Source: JAOUFP01 sp963801505 (GTDB taxonomy: Bacteria; Nitrospirota; Thermodesulfovibrionia; Thermodesulfovibrionales; UBA6898). From it: a stretch of 64,000 bases of DNA. Below, piece by piece: positions 53,553-62,832 of this stretch; position 1 is the first letter of the stretch; each line of letters starts with the position of its first letter. The notes beneath the pieces are model-generated. The model did no database searches. It was not told the DNA's origin and saw only the letters and a list, made by a program, of their open reading frames with translations. Where the stretch lies: positions 287,504 to 351,503 of the forward strand of contig CAWDEY010000016.1 of NCBI GenBank assembly GCA_963801505.1. The letters are read 5' to 3'. A program made the translations under genes and the position numbers.

Positions 53553-55712
53553 TCAGTTTACAGTAATTGCTATGCAGGAAGGGTCGGCTGTTATAATGTC
53601 CTCGATAACTGACATGGCTTCTTTGACGTAAGCGTCTGCCGAGGTCTCCTTTTGAAAAGCCTCTTTTTTCTCTTCAGGTGTTTTGGCTTCGCTTTTAGTT
53701 TTAAAATGGCCATGGGGGGATTCAAGGTCTTTTTCTGTTTTGCGTGCTTCCTCTATTTCCTTGCGCACATCGTCTATATTCATGGACTTCAGAGTGTTCT
53801 TCCTTTTTTCCTCAAGACTTAAGGCCTCTGTTTTCATGTCGATCAAGCCCTGGTCCGATACAGACCTCTTCAGGCTTTTCTCTCTCAGCTGCGAAATATC
53901 AGGCCCGCATTTCGGCCATTTTGTATAGGCCACTGGCTTGACCGTGTCCCAGGGCAAAGCAAAGTCAATGTATTGCTCTCCGGTCTTAAGACCGCTCATC
54001 ACGTCCGGCAGGACCAAATCCGGCACTACTCCCCTAAACTGCGTGGAAGCTCCGCTTATGCGGTAGAACTTCTGGATCGTAAGTTTGAGCGCGCCCAGGG
54101 GCTTGTACTTCTGCATATTCTGAAACGGTATGTTTTCGTCAAGGTCTATCATTGTCTGTACCGTACCCTTTCCGTGGGTATGCGCTCCGCCTATGATCAC
54201 TGCGCGACTGTAGTCCTGGAGGGCTCCGGCCAGTATCTCAGAGGCAGAGGCGCTGAGTCTGTTTACCAGTATTACCACAGGACCGGTATATGTTATGCCC
54301 GGATCGTAGTCTGACAGGGTGTTTATCATGCCGTCGCTGCTCTTTACCTGGACTACAGGTCCTGTTTTAATGAACAGCCCCGCGATCCTTACAGCATCGG
54401 TCAGGGCGCCGCCTCCGTTGTTTCTGAGGTCGATGATCAGGCCCTTTATGTTTTGGGACTCTAAATTATTCAGTTCAGTCCTGACGTCATCCGTAGAGTT
54501 TCGGCCTCCGCTGCCGTTCCTGATTTTTTCAAAGTCCCTGTAAAAGGAAGGTACTTTGATATATCCGAATTTATCGCCGGTCTTTTCGTTTTTGACAGTT
54601 GTGCCCTTTACAAAGGTGTCTTCAATCTGGATAATGTCGCGCACAATTGGTATGACAAGTATTTTGCCGTCCGGTTTGCTGATCGTAAGTCTTACCTCGG
54701 TCCCTTTCTTTCCCCTGATCAGCTTGACAGCGTCCGTTACCCTCATGCCGATTATATCAACGGGTTCGCTGTCGCCCTCCCCGACCTTGAGAATAATGTC
54801 TTCGGCCTGAAGCTGTCCCTGTTTTGAAGCAGGGCTGCCGTCTATTATGCTCACGACTTTTATGTGGTTTTCGTCTTCTTTGAGGGTCGCGCCTATGCCT
54901 TCCAGCGAACCGCTCATACTGATGTCAAAGTCTTCTTTGTTCATGGGCGGCATATAGTCTGTATGCGGATCGAAGGCATGAGTCACTGCGGTAAAGATGC
55001 GTTCATAGCTCTCGGCTTCTTTTTCCTTGGCGATCCGCGAAAAAAATTGGTCATAAGTTTTCAATACCTTGTTACGGGCCGCTTTTCTGCGGTCTTCATC
55101 CGTCTGCAGATTCTTGTCTCCGGACTTTTTCCCGGGTGTTGGAGCAGTCCCTGCAACAGGTGCAGGTTCTTCCGTCTGGATAAGGTACTGGTTCAAGACC
55201 TGGTATTTAAGCATCTTTCTCCAGCGTTCTCTTAATTCAGCATCAGTCTTACAGTAATCTATCTTGTCGGCGTCGGTTTCAATAAACTCTTTTGTCGAAA
55301 AATCGAAATCCCCTTTCATGATTTCCTTGACCATCTCATAGACAACGGCCGACCTCGCAGAGAGGGTTGCCGCGCCTGCTTCTGCAAGCTCCAGTTTACC
55401 AGATCTCATTTCATCGTCTATGAGCTTCGAATATTTTCTAAGTTTTTCGACATCCCCCTGCAGCAGGATTGTTTTTTGAAAGTCGAGCTGTTTGAGGTAA
55501 AGGCCAAAGGCCGCTTCAGAGAGGGTGTCATCGATAATTTTATGGCTGAAGTGGCTGGATTCAAGCCGTTCGCGAATCATGTATGAGAGAAGCTTGGTCT
55601 TGTTGGCCTCATATGTGGCAGAATGGTCAAGGCCCTGGGCATGACCGGCGCCTAAGAGCAGTGAAAATAAGAACGACAATAAAAAGAAGCGCTTTAATAA
55701 ATTATGTTTCAT
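53553..55712 (-). CDS. prc: carboxy-terminal processing protease Prc/Tsp
   Basis: 719 residues from ATG 55712 (MKHNLLKRFFLLSFLFSLLL), a signal peptide start; the frame is open six codons further. Domain order: N-terminal domain with YDQFFSRIAKEKEAESYERI; PDZ (GIGATLKEDENHIKVVSIID, ASKQGQLQAEDIILKVGEG); S41 catalytic core (LIIDLRNNGGGALTDAVRIA, RLSASASEILAGALQDYSRA, with Ser and GKGTVQTMIDLDE with Lys); and a C-terminal DUF3340-type helical region. It degrades or trims periplasmic proteins, often murein hydrolases. Confidence 0.95.
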   Translation of the reverse strand: MKHNLLKRFFLLSFLFSLLLGAGHAQGLDHSATYEANKTKLLSYMIRERLESSHFSHKIIDDTLSEAAFGLYLKQLDFQKTILLQGDVEKLRKYSKLIDDEMRSGKLELAEAGAATLSARSAVVYEMVKEIMKGDFDFSTKEFIETDADKIDYCKTDAELRERWRKMLKYQVLNQYLIQTEEPAPVAGTAPTPGKKSGDKNLQTDEDRRKAARNKVLKTYDQFFSRIAKEKEAESYERIFTAVTHAFDPHTDYMPPMNKEDFDISMSGSLEGIGATLKEDENHIKVVSIIDGSPASKQGQLQAEDIILKVGEGDSEPVDIIGMRVTDAVKLIRGKKGTEVRLTISKPDGKILVIPIVRDIIQIEDTFVKGTTVKNEKTGDKFGYIKVPSFYRDFEKIRNGSGGRNSTDDVRTELNNLESQNIKGLIIDLRNNGGGALTDAVRIAGLFIKTGPVVQVKSSDGMINTLSDYDPGITYTGPVVILVNRLSASASEILAGALQDYSRAVIIGGAHTHGKGTVQTMIDLDENIPFQNMQKYKPLGALKLTIQKFYRISGASTQFRGVVPDLVLPDVMSGLKTGEQYIDFALPWDTVKPVAYTKWPKCGPDISQLREKSLKRSVSDQGLIDMKTEALSLEEKRKNTLKSMNIDDVRKEIEEARKTEKDLESPHGHFKTKSEAKTPEEKKEAFQKETSADAYVKEAMSVIEDIITADPSCIAITVN

Positions 55713-55730
55713 TGTCAGCATGGACGACAA

Positions 55731-56116
55731 AAACGGTCAGAGCTGCAAAAAGGCGCAAACACTACACCGAAGATCAAATAGTTCATTGTTTATTCTACTA
55801 TTAAATTTCAGTTTTGGGCAAATATGATGCATTCGTAATGCTCAGGTGTTCAGGCTGGAGGCTGAAGAATATCAATCAGCCAGCCGCCGACTTTAGATAT
55901 CTCTGATGTCTGAAGTTTTGTTTGATGAACTGCAAAACAGTTGTCATTCCCGAGAAGGCGGGAATCCAGAGACGCTCAACTTCTTGAAAAGCATGGATTC
56001 CCGATTAAGGACTTCGGGAATGACCGCCTTAAAAAGAACTTTTTATGATGTTGTTAAATGTATGATTTGTCCCTAAAGCCTTCCACCTTCAGTCTATCTG
56101 CCTGAGTAGTTACGAA
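55731..56116. repeat. intergenic stretch with an 82-bp inverted-end element
   Basis: Within the gap, 55943-56024 begins GTCATTCCCGAGAAGGCGGG and ends ATTCCCGATTAAGGACTTCG then GGAATGAC, ends being inverse. Similar 'GTCATTCC...GGAA' sequence lies at 4476-4500. The rest of the gap has no gene. Confidence 0.5.
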
Positions 56117-56935
56117 TTATTTCAATACTACCGAGGCGTTCCTGTCAAAGGGGTTGGTCCTGACAGCAAGGGAAAAGAGATAGGGATAGTTTTTTTTCAG
56201 GTACTTCATATAATCCAGCCACTCATGGACCAATAATACGTATGCCCTTCGCATGTCTCCCGAGAGGTGTTTGTAGTCTTCAGCAGGCAGGTTTTCCAGT
56301 GATTTTCTGTGTAGCAGTTCTTCCTTGACGTGCAGGACCGCCCTGAGGAGTTCTGTGAAGGACTGATGTTCAAGCAGATAGGGGTTTTCAAAGAGCCTCA
56401 GAACGAAATCCCTCTTTTCCTGAAGAAACCCGCTTAATTCTTTGAGGTCTGTCAGAGTGCTGTCTATCCTGTAATCGTAATTCCTGAGCTTTTCACTTTC
56501 GCCTTCAAACTCTTTGTCAGACCATTCGTTTGTCACGATGAGGTCCTTCCTGAGAGTGTCGGCACTCGTGTCGCAGGAAAAAAAGAGTCTCATAAGGTCT
56601 GTGCCGACTTCGCTGAAAAAGACGCCGATGACCATGTTCAGCTTTTCCTTTCTTATCAGCTTTTCTCTCCTGTTCATGAGAATGTCAGTCGAGTTTGCAA
56701 CAACGCCCAGAAAGGTGCCGACACCGGTGATAATAAGGACCATGGCCAGAAATTTGCCTGCCTCGGTCTTGGGGATGATATCTCCGTACCCGACTGTCGT
56801 GACAGTTACGACACTGAAATATACTGCATCGGACAAGGACAGTCCCTCGAGTTTCATAAAGCCGAGGGTCCCTGTCAGCATGATGATAATAAACAGTGCA
56901 AGAAAAACCTGTAATCTGAAGCGTATTGTGTCCAT
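56117..56935 (-). CDS. two-helix potassium channel with long C-terminal domain
   Basis: 272 residues. Two transmembrane helices (VFLALFIIIMLTGTLGFM and FLAMVLIITGVGTFLGVVAN) flank a pore loop with the K+ filter TVGYGD (VVTVTTVGYGDIIPKTEAG). The 175-residue cytosolic part is helical (SDKEFEGESEKLRNYDYRID) and lacks a recognisable RCK/TrkA-N domain. It is an inner-membrane ion channel of unknown gating. Confidence 0.88.
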   Translation of the reverse strand: MDTIRFRLQVFLALFIIIMLTGTLGFMKLEGLSLSDAVYFSVVTVTTVGYGDIIPKTEAGKFLAMVLIITGVGTFLGVVANSTDILMNRREKLIRKEKLNMVIGVFFSEVGTDLMRLFFSCDTSADTLRKDLIVTNEWSDKEFEGESEKLRNYDYRIDSTLTDLKELSGFLQEKRDFVLRLFENPYLLEHQSFTELLRAVLHVKEELLHRKSLENLPAEDYKHLSGDMRRAYVLLVHEWLDYMKYLKKNYPYLFSLAVRTNPFDRNASVVLK

Positions 56936-56971
56936 AGTATTACCCTTAGGAGACCCCGGTAGACTTTAGCG

Positions 56972-58456
56972 CTATGAAAGCTTTTTCTTTACGAGGTCGT
57001 TGAGCATCTGGGGGTTTGCCTTTCCCTTTGTTGTCTTCATCACCTGGCCTACAAAAAAGCCCAGGAGCTTTTCCTCACCTGCTTTGAACCTTTCGACCTC
57101 CGCCGGATGTTTTGCGATGATCTCATCAACAGCCTTTTCTATGGCAGACCCATCGCTGATCTGCAGAAGTCCTTTTTCTTTAATAATTTGCTCTAATGCG
57201 CTATCACTCTGCCTTTTAATGAAGGAAGTTTGCCTGACATACTAACATGTATAACGTCCGGTTTTTTGTACATATCTTCGAGAATAATTTTTGCCGCATT
57301 AGCATTGATTTTTGAATCTTTCGATGAGAGTAAGCACCTAGACTAAATGATATGGTTTCAGTGGACAGTCATCGATGACGTTTTTCCATCCGTGCTTAAA
57401 AGCTTCGTTATCTCTCCCTTAATCCAGTTGCAGACTTCTTTGGGTGTCCACCAGCTTGCACTGCCTGCTCGAACCATTCAGCAACTGCCTTTTCCGATGT
57501 AAGAAGTTCGGCATCGTACTCCGGGAGACCGTATTCTGAGACGAAGCGCTTCTCTTCGCATCAGGCAATTCAGGCAGCCCGGAGCGTATTTCATCGATCA
57601 CTGATTGTTCAACGGTAATAGGTGTAAGGTCAGGCTCAGGGAAATACCTGTAGTCGTGGGCCTCTTCCTTGGAGCGCATTGACACTGTTATCCCCTTGTT
57701 GGAATCCCAGAGCCTTGTTTCCTGGATTATCTTTCCGCCCTCTTCTATAAGTTTGATCTGCCTTTTTATTTCGTATTCTATGGCCTTTTCAACGAACCTG
57801 AAGGAATTTATGTTCTTTATCTCCGCCCTTGTCCCGTATTCCGTCTGTCCTTCCGGCCTTACAGAGACGTTAGCGTCGCACCGCAGAGAACCCTGTTCCA
57901 TGCTCCCGTCACAGACACCAAGATATATGAGGACCGCCCTTAGTTTTTTCATATACTCAACCGCTTCCCGGGGTGAACGGATGTCGGGTTCCGAGACTAT
58001 TTCCATAAGCGGGACGCCTGTCCTGTTAAGGTCGACAAAACTGTATTTGCCTCCTCCTTCATGGATATTCTTCCCTGCATCCTCCTCCATATGGATCCTC
58101 GTGATGCCTATCTTTTTCACATTCCCATCTACGACTACCTCGATATACCCGTGCTCGCATATCGGGTGTTCGAACTGGCTTATCTGATAGCCTTTTGGAA
58201 GGTCGGGGTAGAAATAATTCTTTCTGGCAAAGCGGCTGTATGATGATATAGTGCAGTTCGTAGCAAGGCCGGTCCTGATCGCAAATTCAAGCGCCTTCTT
58301 ATTCAACACCGGAAGCACCCCCGGCATGCCTATACATACAGGGCAGGTCTGGGTGTTTGGCTCAGAGCCGAATTTTGTCGAGCAGCCGCAAAATATCTTT
58401 GTGTCAGTAAGCATCTGTGAATGCACTTCAAGTCCTATGACAGCTTCATATTTCAT
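56972..58456 (-). CDS. gatB: aspartyl/glutamyl-tRNA amidotransferase subunit B, heavily frameshifted
   Basis: Starts MKYEAVIGLEVHSQMLTDTK. The N-terminal catalytic part is intact: CPVCIGMPGVLPVLNKKALE, ARKNYFYPDLPKGYQISQFE, GSLRCDANVSVRPEGQTEYG and RYFPEPDLTPI. After DAKR (about 57550) the frame is lost repeatedly. Fragments of the tail domain remain in different frames: AELLTSEKAVAEWFEQAVQA, CPLKPYHLV, AAKIILEDMYKKPDV, SALEQIIKEKGLLQISDGSA and the C-terminus GKANPQMLNDLVKKKLS. At least four indels and one TAG lie within 500 bp. GatB is normally essential with GatA (43395), so poor sequence quality is the likelier explanation, but decay is possible. Confidence 0.8.
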
Positions 58457-58616
58457 ATATTGGAACTCCTTATTCTTCCCTTAGTGAAACACCACCTCTT
58501 ACGACACTTTTCCCCTGCGGTTTGTAAAGGACTCTTTGGTCCGCCGGGCCGATTCTTCACCTTTTCGTTTTAGTTTATTCCGGTAAACGGACAGCAACAA
58601 TTTTCATCTAAATATG

Positions 58617-58647
58617 TTACTTTTTGTTAAACAGACTGTCAAACATA
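58617..58647. repeat. 31-bp direct repeat, left copy
   Basis: TTACTTTTTGTTAAACAGAC then TGTCAAACATA. It recurs with two mismatches at 59467-59497. The pair brackets the DTW gene and the transposase fragment. Confidence 0.55.
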
Positions 58648-58701
58648 TACGATGGGTGATGTGGGAGGTAAGACCAAATATCTTCATTGCCTTAACTGTT
58701 A

Positions 58702-59361
58702 TTAAGTCTCCGTCAATCTTATGTCCTGCCGGCGACGATAATTCTGTTTTGTCGGGTCCCTCATGCAGCTGATCTGATACTCCTGCATCCTGGCAAAAAG
58801 ATCAAGCATCTGGTTTGGCTGCGTGTAGCTATCAAGCCCGGCCTTCTCCAGTGCCTTCATCAATTCATGCGCAGCTTCTATGGTGGAGAGACACCAATCG
58901 TGAGGCTGTCTTTTAATCAGATAACGGCTCTTTTCCTCGGGCACGATACCCAGCCGGGGCAACTTTTGCAGCGTAGGACTTCTGTTGAACATCTTTCTGG
59001 CGTTGCGCCATGTTGCATCAAGCAGGATCACGAGCAATTGGCGGTCGTGCAAAAACCCGCCGGGTACGACACTTCCCGAAAGATTGACGGCGTCCTTTCC
59101 CGGGTAGAGCAACATAGGGAAATAGCGCTTGTCATGGATCTGTTCCTGAAGGACCTTGTGACTGTCAAACTCAATACCCATATGAATTTCGCTATTTTGC
59201 AGGCAAAGATGAGTGAAGCGACCAGTGGCCGCTTTTTCCTCTTTGTATTCTTTTGGATGCATCAGGATGATGATTTTCGTTCGGGTTACGATTGGAGAAA
59301 TCGAAGGGCACCAGCAGAGAGACTTCGGCCAGAAACAGCGATAGCACATTTCACGGCTCAT
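58702..59361 (-). CDS. DTW-domain tRNA-uridine aminocarboxypropyltransferase
   Basis: 219 residues. N-terminal zinc cysteines lie in CYRCFWPKSLCWC. The family motif D-T/A-T-W is present as LLDATWRNARKMF, and the SAM-type segment includes FPMLLYPGKDAVNLSG. The family (TapT/TuaA) puts a 3-amino-3-carboxypropyl group on tRNA uridine. It is flanked by 31-bp direct repeats and a transposase fragment, so may be part of a transferred segment. Confidence 0.85.
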   Translation of the reverse strand: MSREMCYRCFWPKSLCWCPSISPIVTRTKIIILMHPKEYKEEKAATGRFTHLCLQNSEIHMGIEFDSHKVLQEQIHDKRYFPMLLYPGKDAVNLSGSVVPGGFLHDRQLLVILLDATWRNARKMFNRSPTLQKLPRLGIVPEEKSRYLIKRQPHDWCLSTIEAAHELMKALEKAGLDSYTQPNQMLDLFARMQEYQISCMRDPTKQNYRRRQDIRLTET

Positions 59362-59463
59362 TCAGAAACTCCCACTGTGTCCACTCCATGGATACTTTTC
59401 AGGGTCCTCTGTAATCTTCGCCCTTACAGGATTAAGGTGTACGTACCGCATCAACACAGTTAG
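59362..59463 (-). pseudogene. remnant of a REP-associated tyrosine (Y1) transposase
   Basis: The minus strand reads LTVLMRYVHLNPVRAKITED and PEKYPWSGHSGSF before a stop. This is the conserved 'Y-I/V-H-L-N-P-V-R-A' segment of TnpA-REP proteins followed by the 'P-W-S' motif. Only this part survives. Confidence 0.65.
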
Positions 59464-59466
59464 ATT

Positions 59467-59497
59467 TTACTTTTAGTTAAACATACTGTCAAACATA
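59467..59497. repeat. 31-bp direct repeat, right copy
   Basis: TTACTTTTAGTTAAACATAC then TGTCAAACATA; see 58617-58647. It lies 4 bp past the transposase fragment. Confidence 0.55.
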
Positions 59498-59732
59498 ATC
59501 AAATAATTACCCGGCTTGATAACAGGACATACATGGAGGCCGCTATCCGGAGTGAATTCGCTAAACATCAGGAAAGGCCGGTTTTTTTAAAACAATAGTA
59601 CAATTGCCCGTTATGTAATATACTTTTCTTACGGCGTCGGTGAAGTAAAGACACTGTTGCTATCCACTGGCAGACAGTGGAACTTTACCAGCATTTTATT
59701 TATGTCAAATATAATTGCGGAGACTTTTGTTT

Positions 59733-60569
59733 ATGAACGTCCTTGAATTAACATCTCTTATATGGCTCGGTTCCTTTCTGGCCGGTCTTCTGGGATCATT
59801 GACAGGACTTGGCGGGGGAGTTGTTATTGTCCCCTTGTTGACCCTGGGGTTTGGTGTTGATATTCGGTATGCAATCGGAGCATCACTTGTATCTGTGATC
59901 GCAACTTCTGCAGGTGCTGCCTCTGCGTATGTCAAAGAAGGTTATACCAATATCCGCATCGGGATGTTTCTCGAAATAGCAACCACTCTTGGCGCTTTGT
60001 GCGGGGCCTTTCTGGCATCACAGATACACACCTCTTTGCTCGCAGTAATCTTTGGCGTCGTGCTTATACATTCTGCATATCTTTCATTAAGGCCGAGATA
60101 CGAGGAAGGCGGAACTGATTGGCCGGACAGACTATCGACCCGGCTAAGGCTGGATGGGAGTTTCCCGACCGCCGAAGGCCGCCAAACCTATTATGTTCAC
60201 GCTGTGCCTGCGGGTTTTGGCCTGATGTTTTTGGCGGGTTCCCTGTCGGGTCTGCTAGGCATCGGCTCAGGCGCGGTAAAGGTCCTTGCTATGGACCATT
60301 TCATGCGCATCCCCTTTAAGGTCTCCACAACAACAAGCAACTTCATGATCGGGGTGACTGCTGCTGCAAGCGTCGGGATATATCTGAACCGCGGATATAT
60401 TGATCCGGGACTTTCCATGCCTGTTATGCTCGGCGTGCTTATGGGAGCACTGTCGGGGGCACGCATACTGGTAAAAACAAAGACCCGCCTCTTACGGCTT
60501 ATCTTCAGCATTGTCATACTTTTTCTCGCAGCCGAAATGATATACAACGGATTGACTGGGGGGATATAG
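59733..60569 (+). CDS. sulfite exporter TauE/SafE family permease
   Basis: 278 residues from ATG 59733 (MNVLELTSLIWLGSFLAGLL). Two halves of the TauE/SafE repeat start with G-L-L-G-S-L-T-G-L-G-G-G and LSGLLGIGSGAVKVLAMDHF. There are about eight transmembrane helices. It is thought to export or import sulfur-containing anions or organosulfonates. Its 3' end abuts the DUF1634 gene, the usual pairing. Confidence 0.9.
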   Translation: MNVLELTSLIWLGSFLAGLLGSLTGLGGGVVIVPLLTLGFGVDIRYAIGASLVSVIATSAGAASAYVKEGYTNIRIGMFLEIATTLGALCGAFLASQIHTSLLAVIFGVVLIHSAYLSLRPRYEEGGTDWPDRLSTRLRLDGSFPTAEGRQTYYVHAVPAGFGLMFLAGSLSGLLGIGSGAVKVLAMDHFMRIPFKVSTTTSNFMIGVTAAASVGIYLNRGYIDPGLSMPVMLGVLMGALSGARILVKTKTRLLRLIFSIVILFLAAEMIYNGLTGGI

Positions 60570-60965
60570 ATGTCGCAAAGGAACAATAGCTGGACGGATG
60601 AGCGCGTAGAATTAATTGTAGGTCTTTTTTTGCGTATCGGGGTAATAGTAGCCGCTGTTTTTGTGTTTGTCGGGGGTATTTTTTATCTGACAAAATATGG
60701 CATGGATCTTCCTGAATACAAAATCTTTTCAGGCGAGCCAGCGGACCTGCGCAGGGTGCATGGTATCGTAGCGGATGCCCTCTCTTTGCGGAGTCGAGGC
60801 ATAATCCAGTTTGGGCTGCTTCTCCTGATGTTTACCCCGGTTGCCTGGGTCGCGTTTCTTCTGTTTGCCTTCGCAAAACAAAGGGATCGCACATATGTAA
60901 TTGTTGCCACGATTGTCCTGGCTGCACTCCTGTTCAGTCTTGTTGGAAAATATCTGTACAATTAG
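60570..60965 (+). CDS. DUF1634 membrane protein, TauE partner
   Basis: 131 residues with three hydrophobic helices (GLFLRIGVIVAAVFVFVGGI, QFGLLLLMFTPVAWVAFLLF, VIVATIVLAALLFSLVGKYL). The ATG immediately follows the TauE stop, so translation is coupled. DUF1634 proteins commonly accompany TauE/SafE permeases and may be a subunit. Confidence 0.88.
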   Translation: MSQRNNSWTDERVELIVGLFLRIGVIVAAVFVFVGGIFYLTKYGMDLPEYKIFSGEPADLRRVHGIVADALSLRSRGIIQFGLLLLMFTPVAWVAFLLFAFAKQRDRTYVIVATIVLAALLFSLVGKYLYN

Positions 60966-61024
60966 CGCAATAGGGTTAGTGACGATGGATGAATGTCTCA
61001 ATCATTCTACAGTTTGAAGCAAAA

Positions 61025-61684
61025 TTATCGCATGAGATTGACTTTTTTGGCCTCAATACAAATAAATCCAGCAGTTTTCACGTACCCTTTAACGGGGAGT
61101 TCTATTCGACGAGGCTCATCAGGACGTTGCAAGAGAGTACTGCTAATCTCTGTGATTTGCATGTCCAATGTTTTCAGATAGGTTTCGATATCCTGCAATG
61201 TGTAAAATTTCGCATGACTATAAAAAGGATGTCCTTCCTCCTTTTTTTTCTCATACCATATTCCCCATGGTGAATCCTTCGGTACTATTCCTATAATAAC
61301 GCTCCCATCAGTCATCAGCACCCTGTTCGCCTCTTTTAAGACTGATAGCGGGTCCTCAACAAAGCACAATGTCACGATGATCAAAACATACTTAAATGTT
61401 CCGGTGAAAAAAGGAAGCTCTTCTCCGGTGGCCTGCAATGTTTTCACGCCTCTGCTTCTGGCAATCCTAAGAGCGTTTATTGAGGGGTCGACTCCGATAA
61501 TGTCAGAAAAGTTCCTGGCAAATCTGCCGGTACCGACACCAACTTCAAGCATCGGAGAAGAAACATCATGTATTAATGAGTTCAGACATAAAAGCTCACT
61601 TTCATAAATAGGCATTCCTTCATCCGAGTCGTACCAGGCATCATATTTTTTAGCAAGTTTATCAAAAATATTCCTATTTGTCAT
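61025..61684 (-). CDS. class I SAM-dependent methyltransferase
   Basis: About 219 residues from ATG 61684 (MTNRNIFDKLAKKYDAWYDS); the frame is open 25 codons further but the upstream part has no family match. The SAM-binding motif LEVGVGTGRFARNF, the acidic loop IGVDPS and the post-motif GEELPFFTGTFKYVLIIVTL are typical of UbiE/Coq5-like methyltransferases. The substrate is unknown. Confidence 0.85.
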   Translation of the reverse strand: MTNRNIFDKLAKKYDAWYDSDEGMPIYESELLCLNSLIHDVSSPMLEVGVGTGRFARNFSDIIGVDPSINALRIARSRGVKTLQATGEELPFFTGTFKYVLIIVTLCFVEDPLSVLKEANRVLMTDGSVIIGIVPKDSPWGIWYEKKKEEGHPFYSHAKFYTLQDIETYLKTLDMQITEISSTLLQRPDEPRRIELPVKGYVKTAGFICIEAKKVNLMR

Positions 61685-61790
61685 TTTCTCGTCGTACTGA
61701 ACTGAAGCTAAAGGTAGGCCTCCCGCTTTTGAAGTAACGTTAGCTTCTCTCTGATGCAAGAGAAGGGTATGCAGCCTGATTTCTTTCAGT

Positions 61791-62000
61791 CTAATTCTCT
61801 TTCTCTTTATAGGTGCTAATCCCGAGCACCTTCCAGAGAGGTCAAAAACCGAAGATTGCGGTAAATAGGGCTACAGCAGCCACCACAAATGCAATGATCC
61901 TGAGCCCACCCGCTATGGGAGCGAATGCCCCCACCAAAAGAGCGGCAATTCCGAGAATTACCCTTAGAATCTTATCGATGCCTCCTACATTCTTCTTCAT
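61791..62000 (-). CDS. DUF2892 (YgaP-like) membrane protein with in-frame TGA; candidate selenoprotein
   Basis: ATG 62000 follows AGGAGG. It reads MKKNVGGIDKILRVILGIAA, two transmembrane helices (ALLVGAFAPIAGG and IIAFVVAAVALFTAIFGF), then TGA at 61842-61844, then PLWKVLGISTYKEKEN and TAG. DUF2892 proteins end their second helix with G-F-C-P-L-Y/W-x-x-L-G-I-x-T. Here TGA replaces that conserved Cys exactly, and the 3' part is kept in frame. A hairpin with SECIS geometry follows (61811-61831). Read as Sec, the 69-residue product has U53 at the membrane interface. Alternatives: substitution error or genuine truncation, which would remove only the conserved tail. Confidence 0.65.
61811..61831 (-). 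promoter_or_regulatory. SECIS-like hairpin of the DUF2892 gene
   Basis: Minus-strand AGGTGCT and AGCACCT form a perfect 7-bp stem with loop CGGGATT (G at position two). The loop starts 17 nt past the TGA. This is within the spacing known for bacterial SECIS elements. Confidence 0.5.
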
Positions 62001-62302
62001 TTATGCCTCCTTGCGCGAAGTGACCGGGCTCCTTCTGCATGCTTCCTTACTTCAAGTATATCGCATCATACGTTATTGTCAATGTTGTTGTGTCCGTAGT
62101 TTCTGAGTTTTTTCTCCGATAACTAGCTAACCCTTTGCAATAGAACAATTGAAATCAAACCAGCATCTTGCCCGTTACATATTATCCCCTTTTTTCGGAC
62201 AGGTGTCCGGCTATCTGCAACTCGTAGAGAAACACAGGAATAGGTTATACTGAAGTAATTTCATGCACGTGATTGTGCGGGCATTTCAGGAAAGAGGCTG
62301 TA
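62001..62302. other. divergent intergenic region
   Basis: About 300 bp between the DUF2892 gene (minus) and the membrane protein gene (plus). It contains the AGGAGG of the former. No further structure was recognised. Confidence 0.35.
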
Positions 62303-62818
62303 TTGGCTATCAACTCAGACGGCAGCTCAATTGCTTACTCGAAGGTAGAAATTTCCGGGACCGATCTCAGGAAAATCGACGACGGCAGGATTGTCATCAC
62401 AATCGGGAAGGGGGAGATTCGGCAGATCAGGCTTGGCTACGACACAGAGGCCAGACATCCGTTCCTTCAATACTTCTTCGGCTTTACCTTGTTTTCCCTT
62501 GGACTGCTTGGATTAGTCGTGACCTTTTTTGCAAATACAGGAGTAAGGGACGTGGCCGCGTCCGAACCCGGAGAGTTTGTGCTACCAATGATCCCGGTCA
62601 TCCTGTGGATTATGGCAGGGATCGGTTTCTGGCTTTTGCTCGGAATATTCCGCGCAAGATATCATTTGTGCATTGATACAGATAACGGTGTGCGCAGGAT
62701 TTTTTTTGACAAGACTGCAGAAGTTACGGAAATACGGCAGTTCATACGAATGGCAAATCAGAAATTCGGATATGAAATAGATAGTTCAGTGTTGGAGAAA
62801 ATGCACGGTTCTCCCTGA
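62303..62818 (+). CDS. membrane protein with two central helices
   Basis: About 171 residues from TTG 62303 (MAINSDGSSIAYSKVEISG), with AGGAAAGAGG just upstream; a GTG at 62273 is also possible. A soluble N-terminus (KIDDGRIVITIGKGEIRQIR) is followed by two helices (FGFTLFSLGLLGLVVTFFAN and PVILWIMAGIGFWLLLGIF), then a soluble C-terminal region. The layout resembles bacterial PH-like membrane proteins; function unknown. Convergent with the NtrC-type gene. Confidence 0.6.
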   Translation: MAINSDGSSIAYSKVEISGTDLRKIDDGRIVITIGKGEIRQIRLGYDTEARHPFLQYFFGFTLFSLGLLGLVVTFFANTGVRDVAASEPGEFVLPMIPVILWIMAGIGFWLLLGIFRARYHLCIDTDNGVRRIFFDKTAEVTEIRQFIRMANQKFGYEIDSSVLEKMHGSP

Positions 62819-62832
62819 GCGTTCGTCATTTG

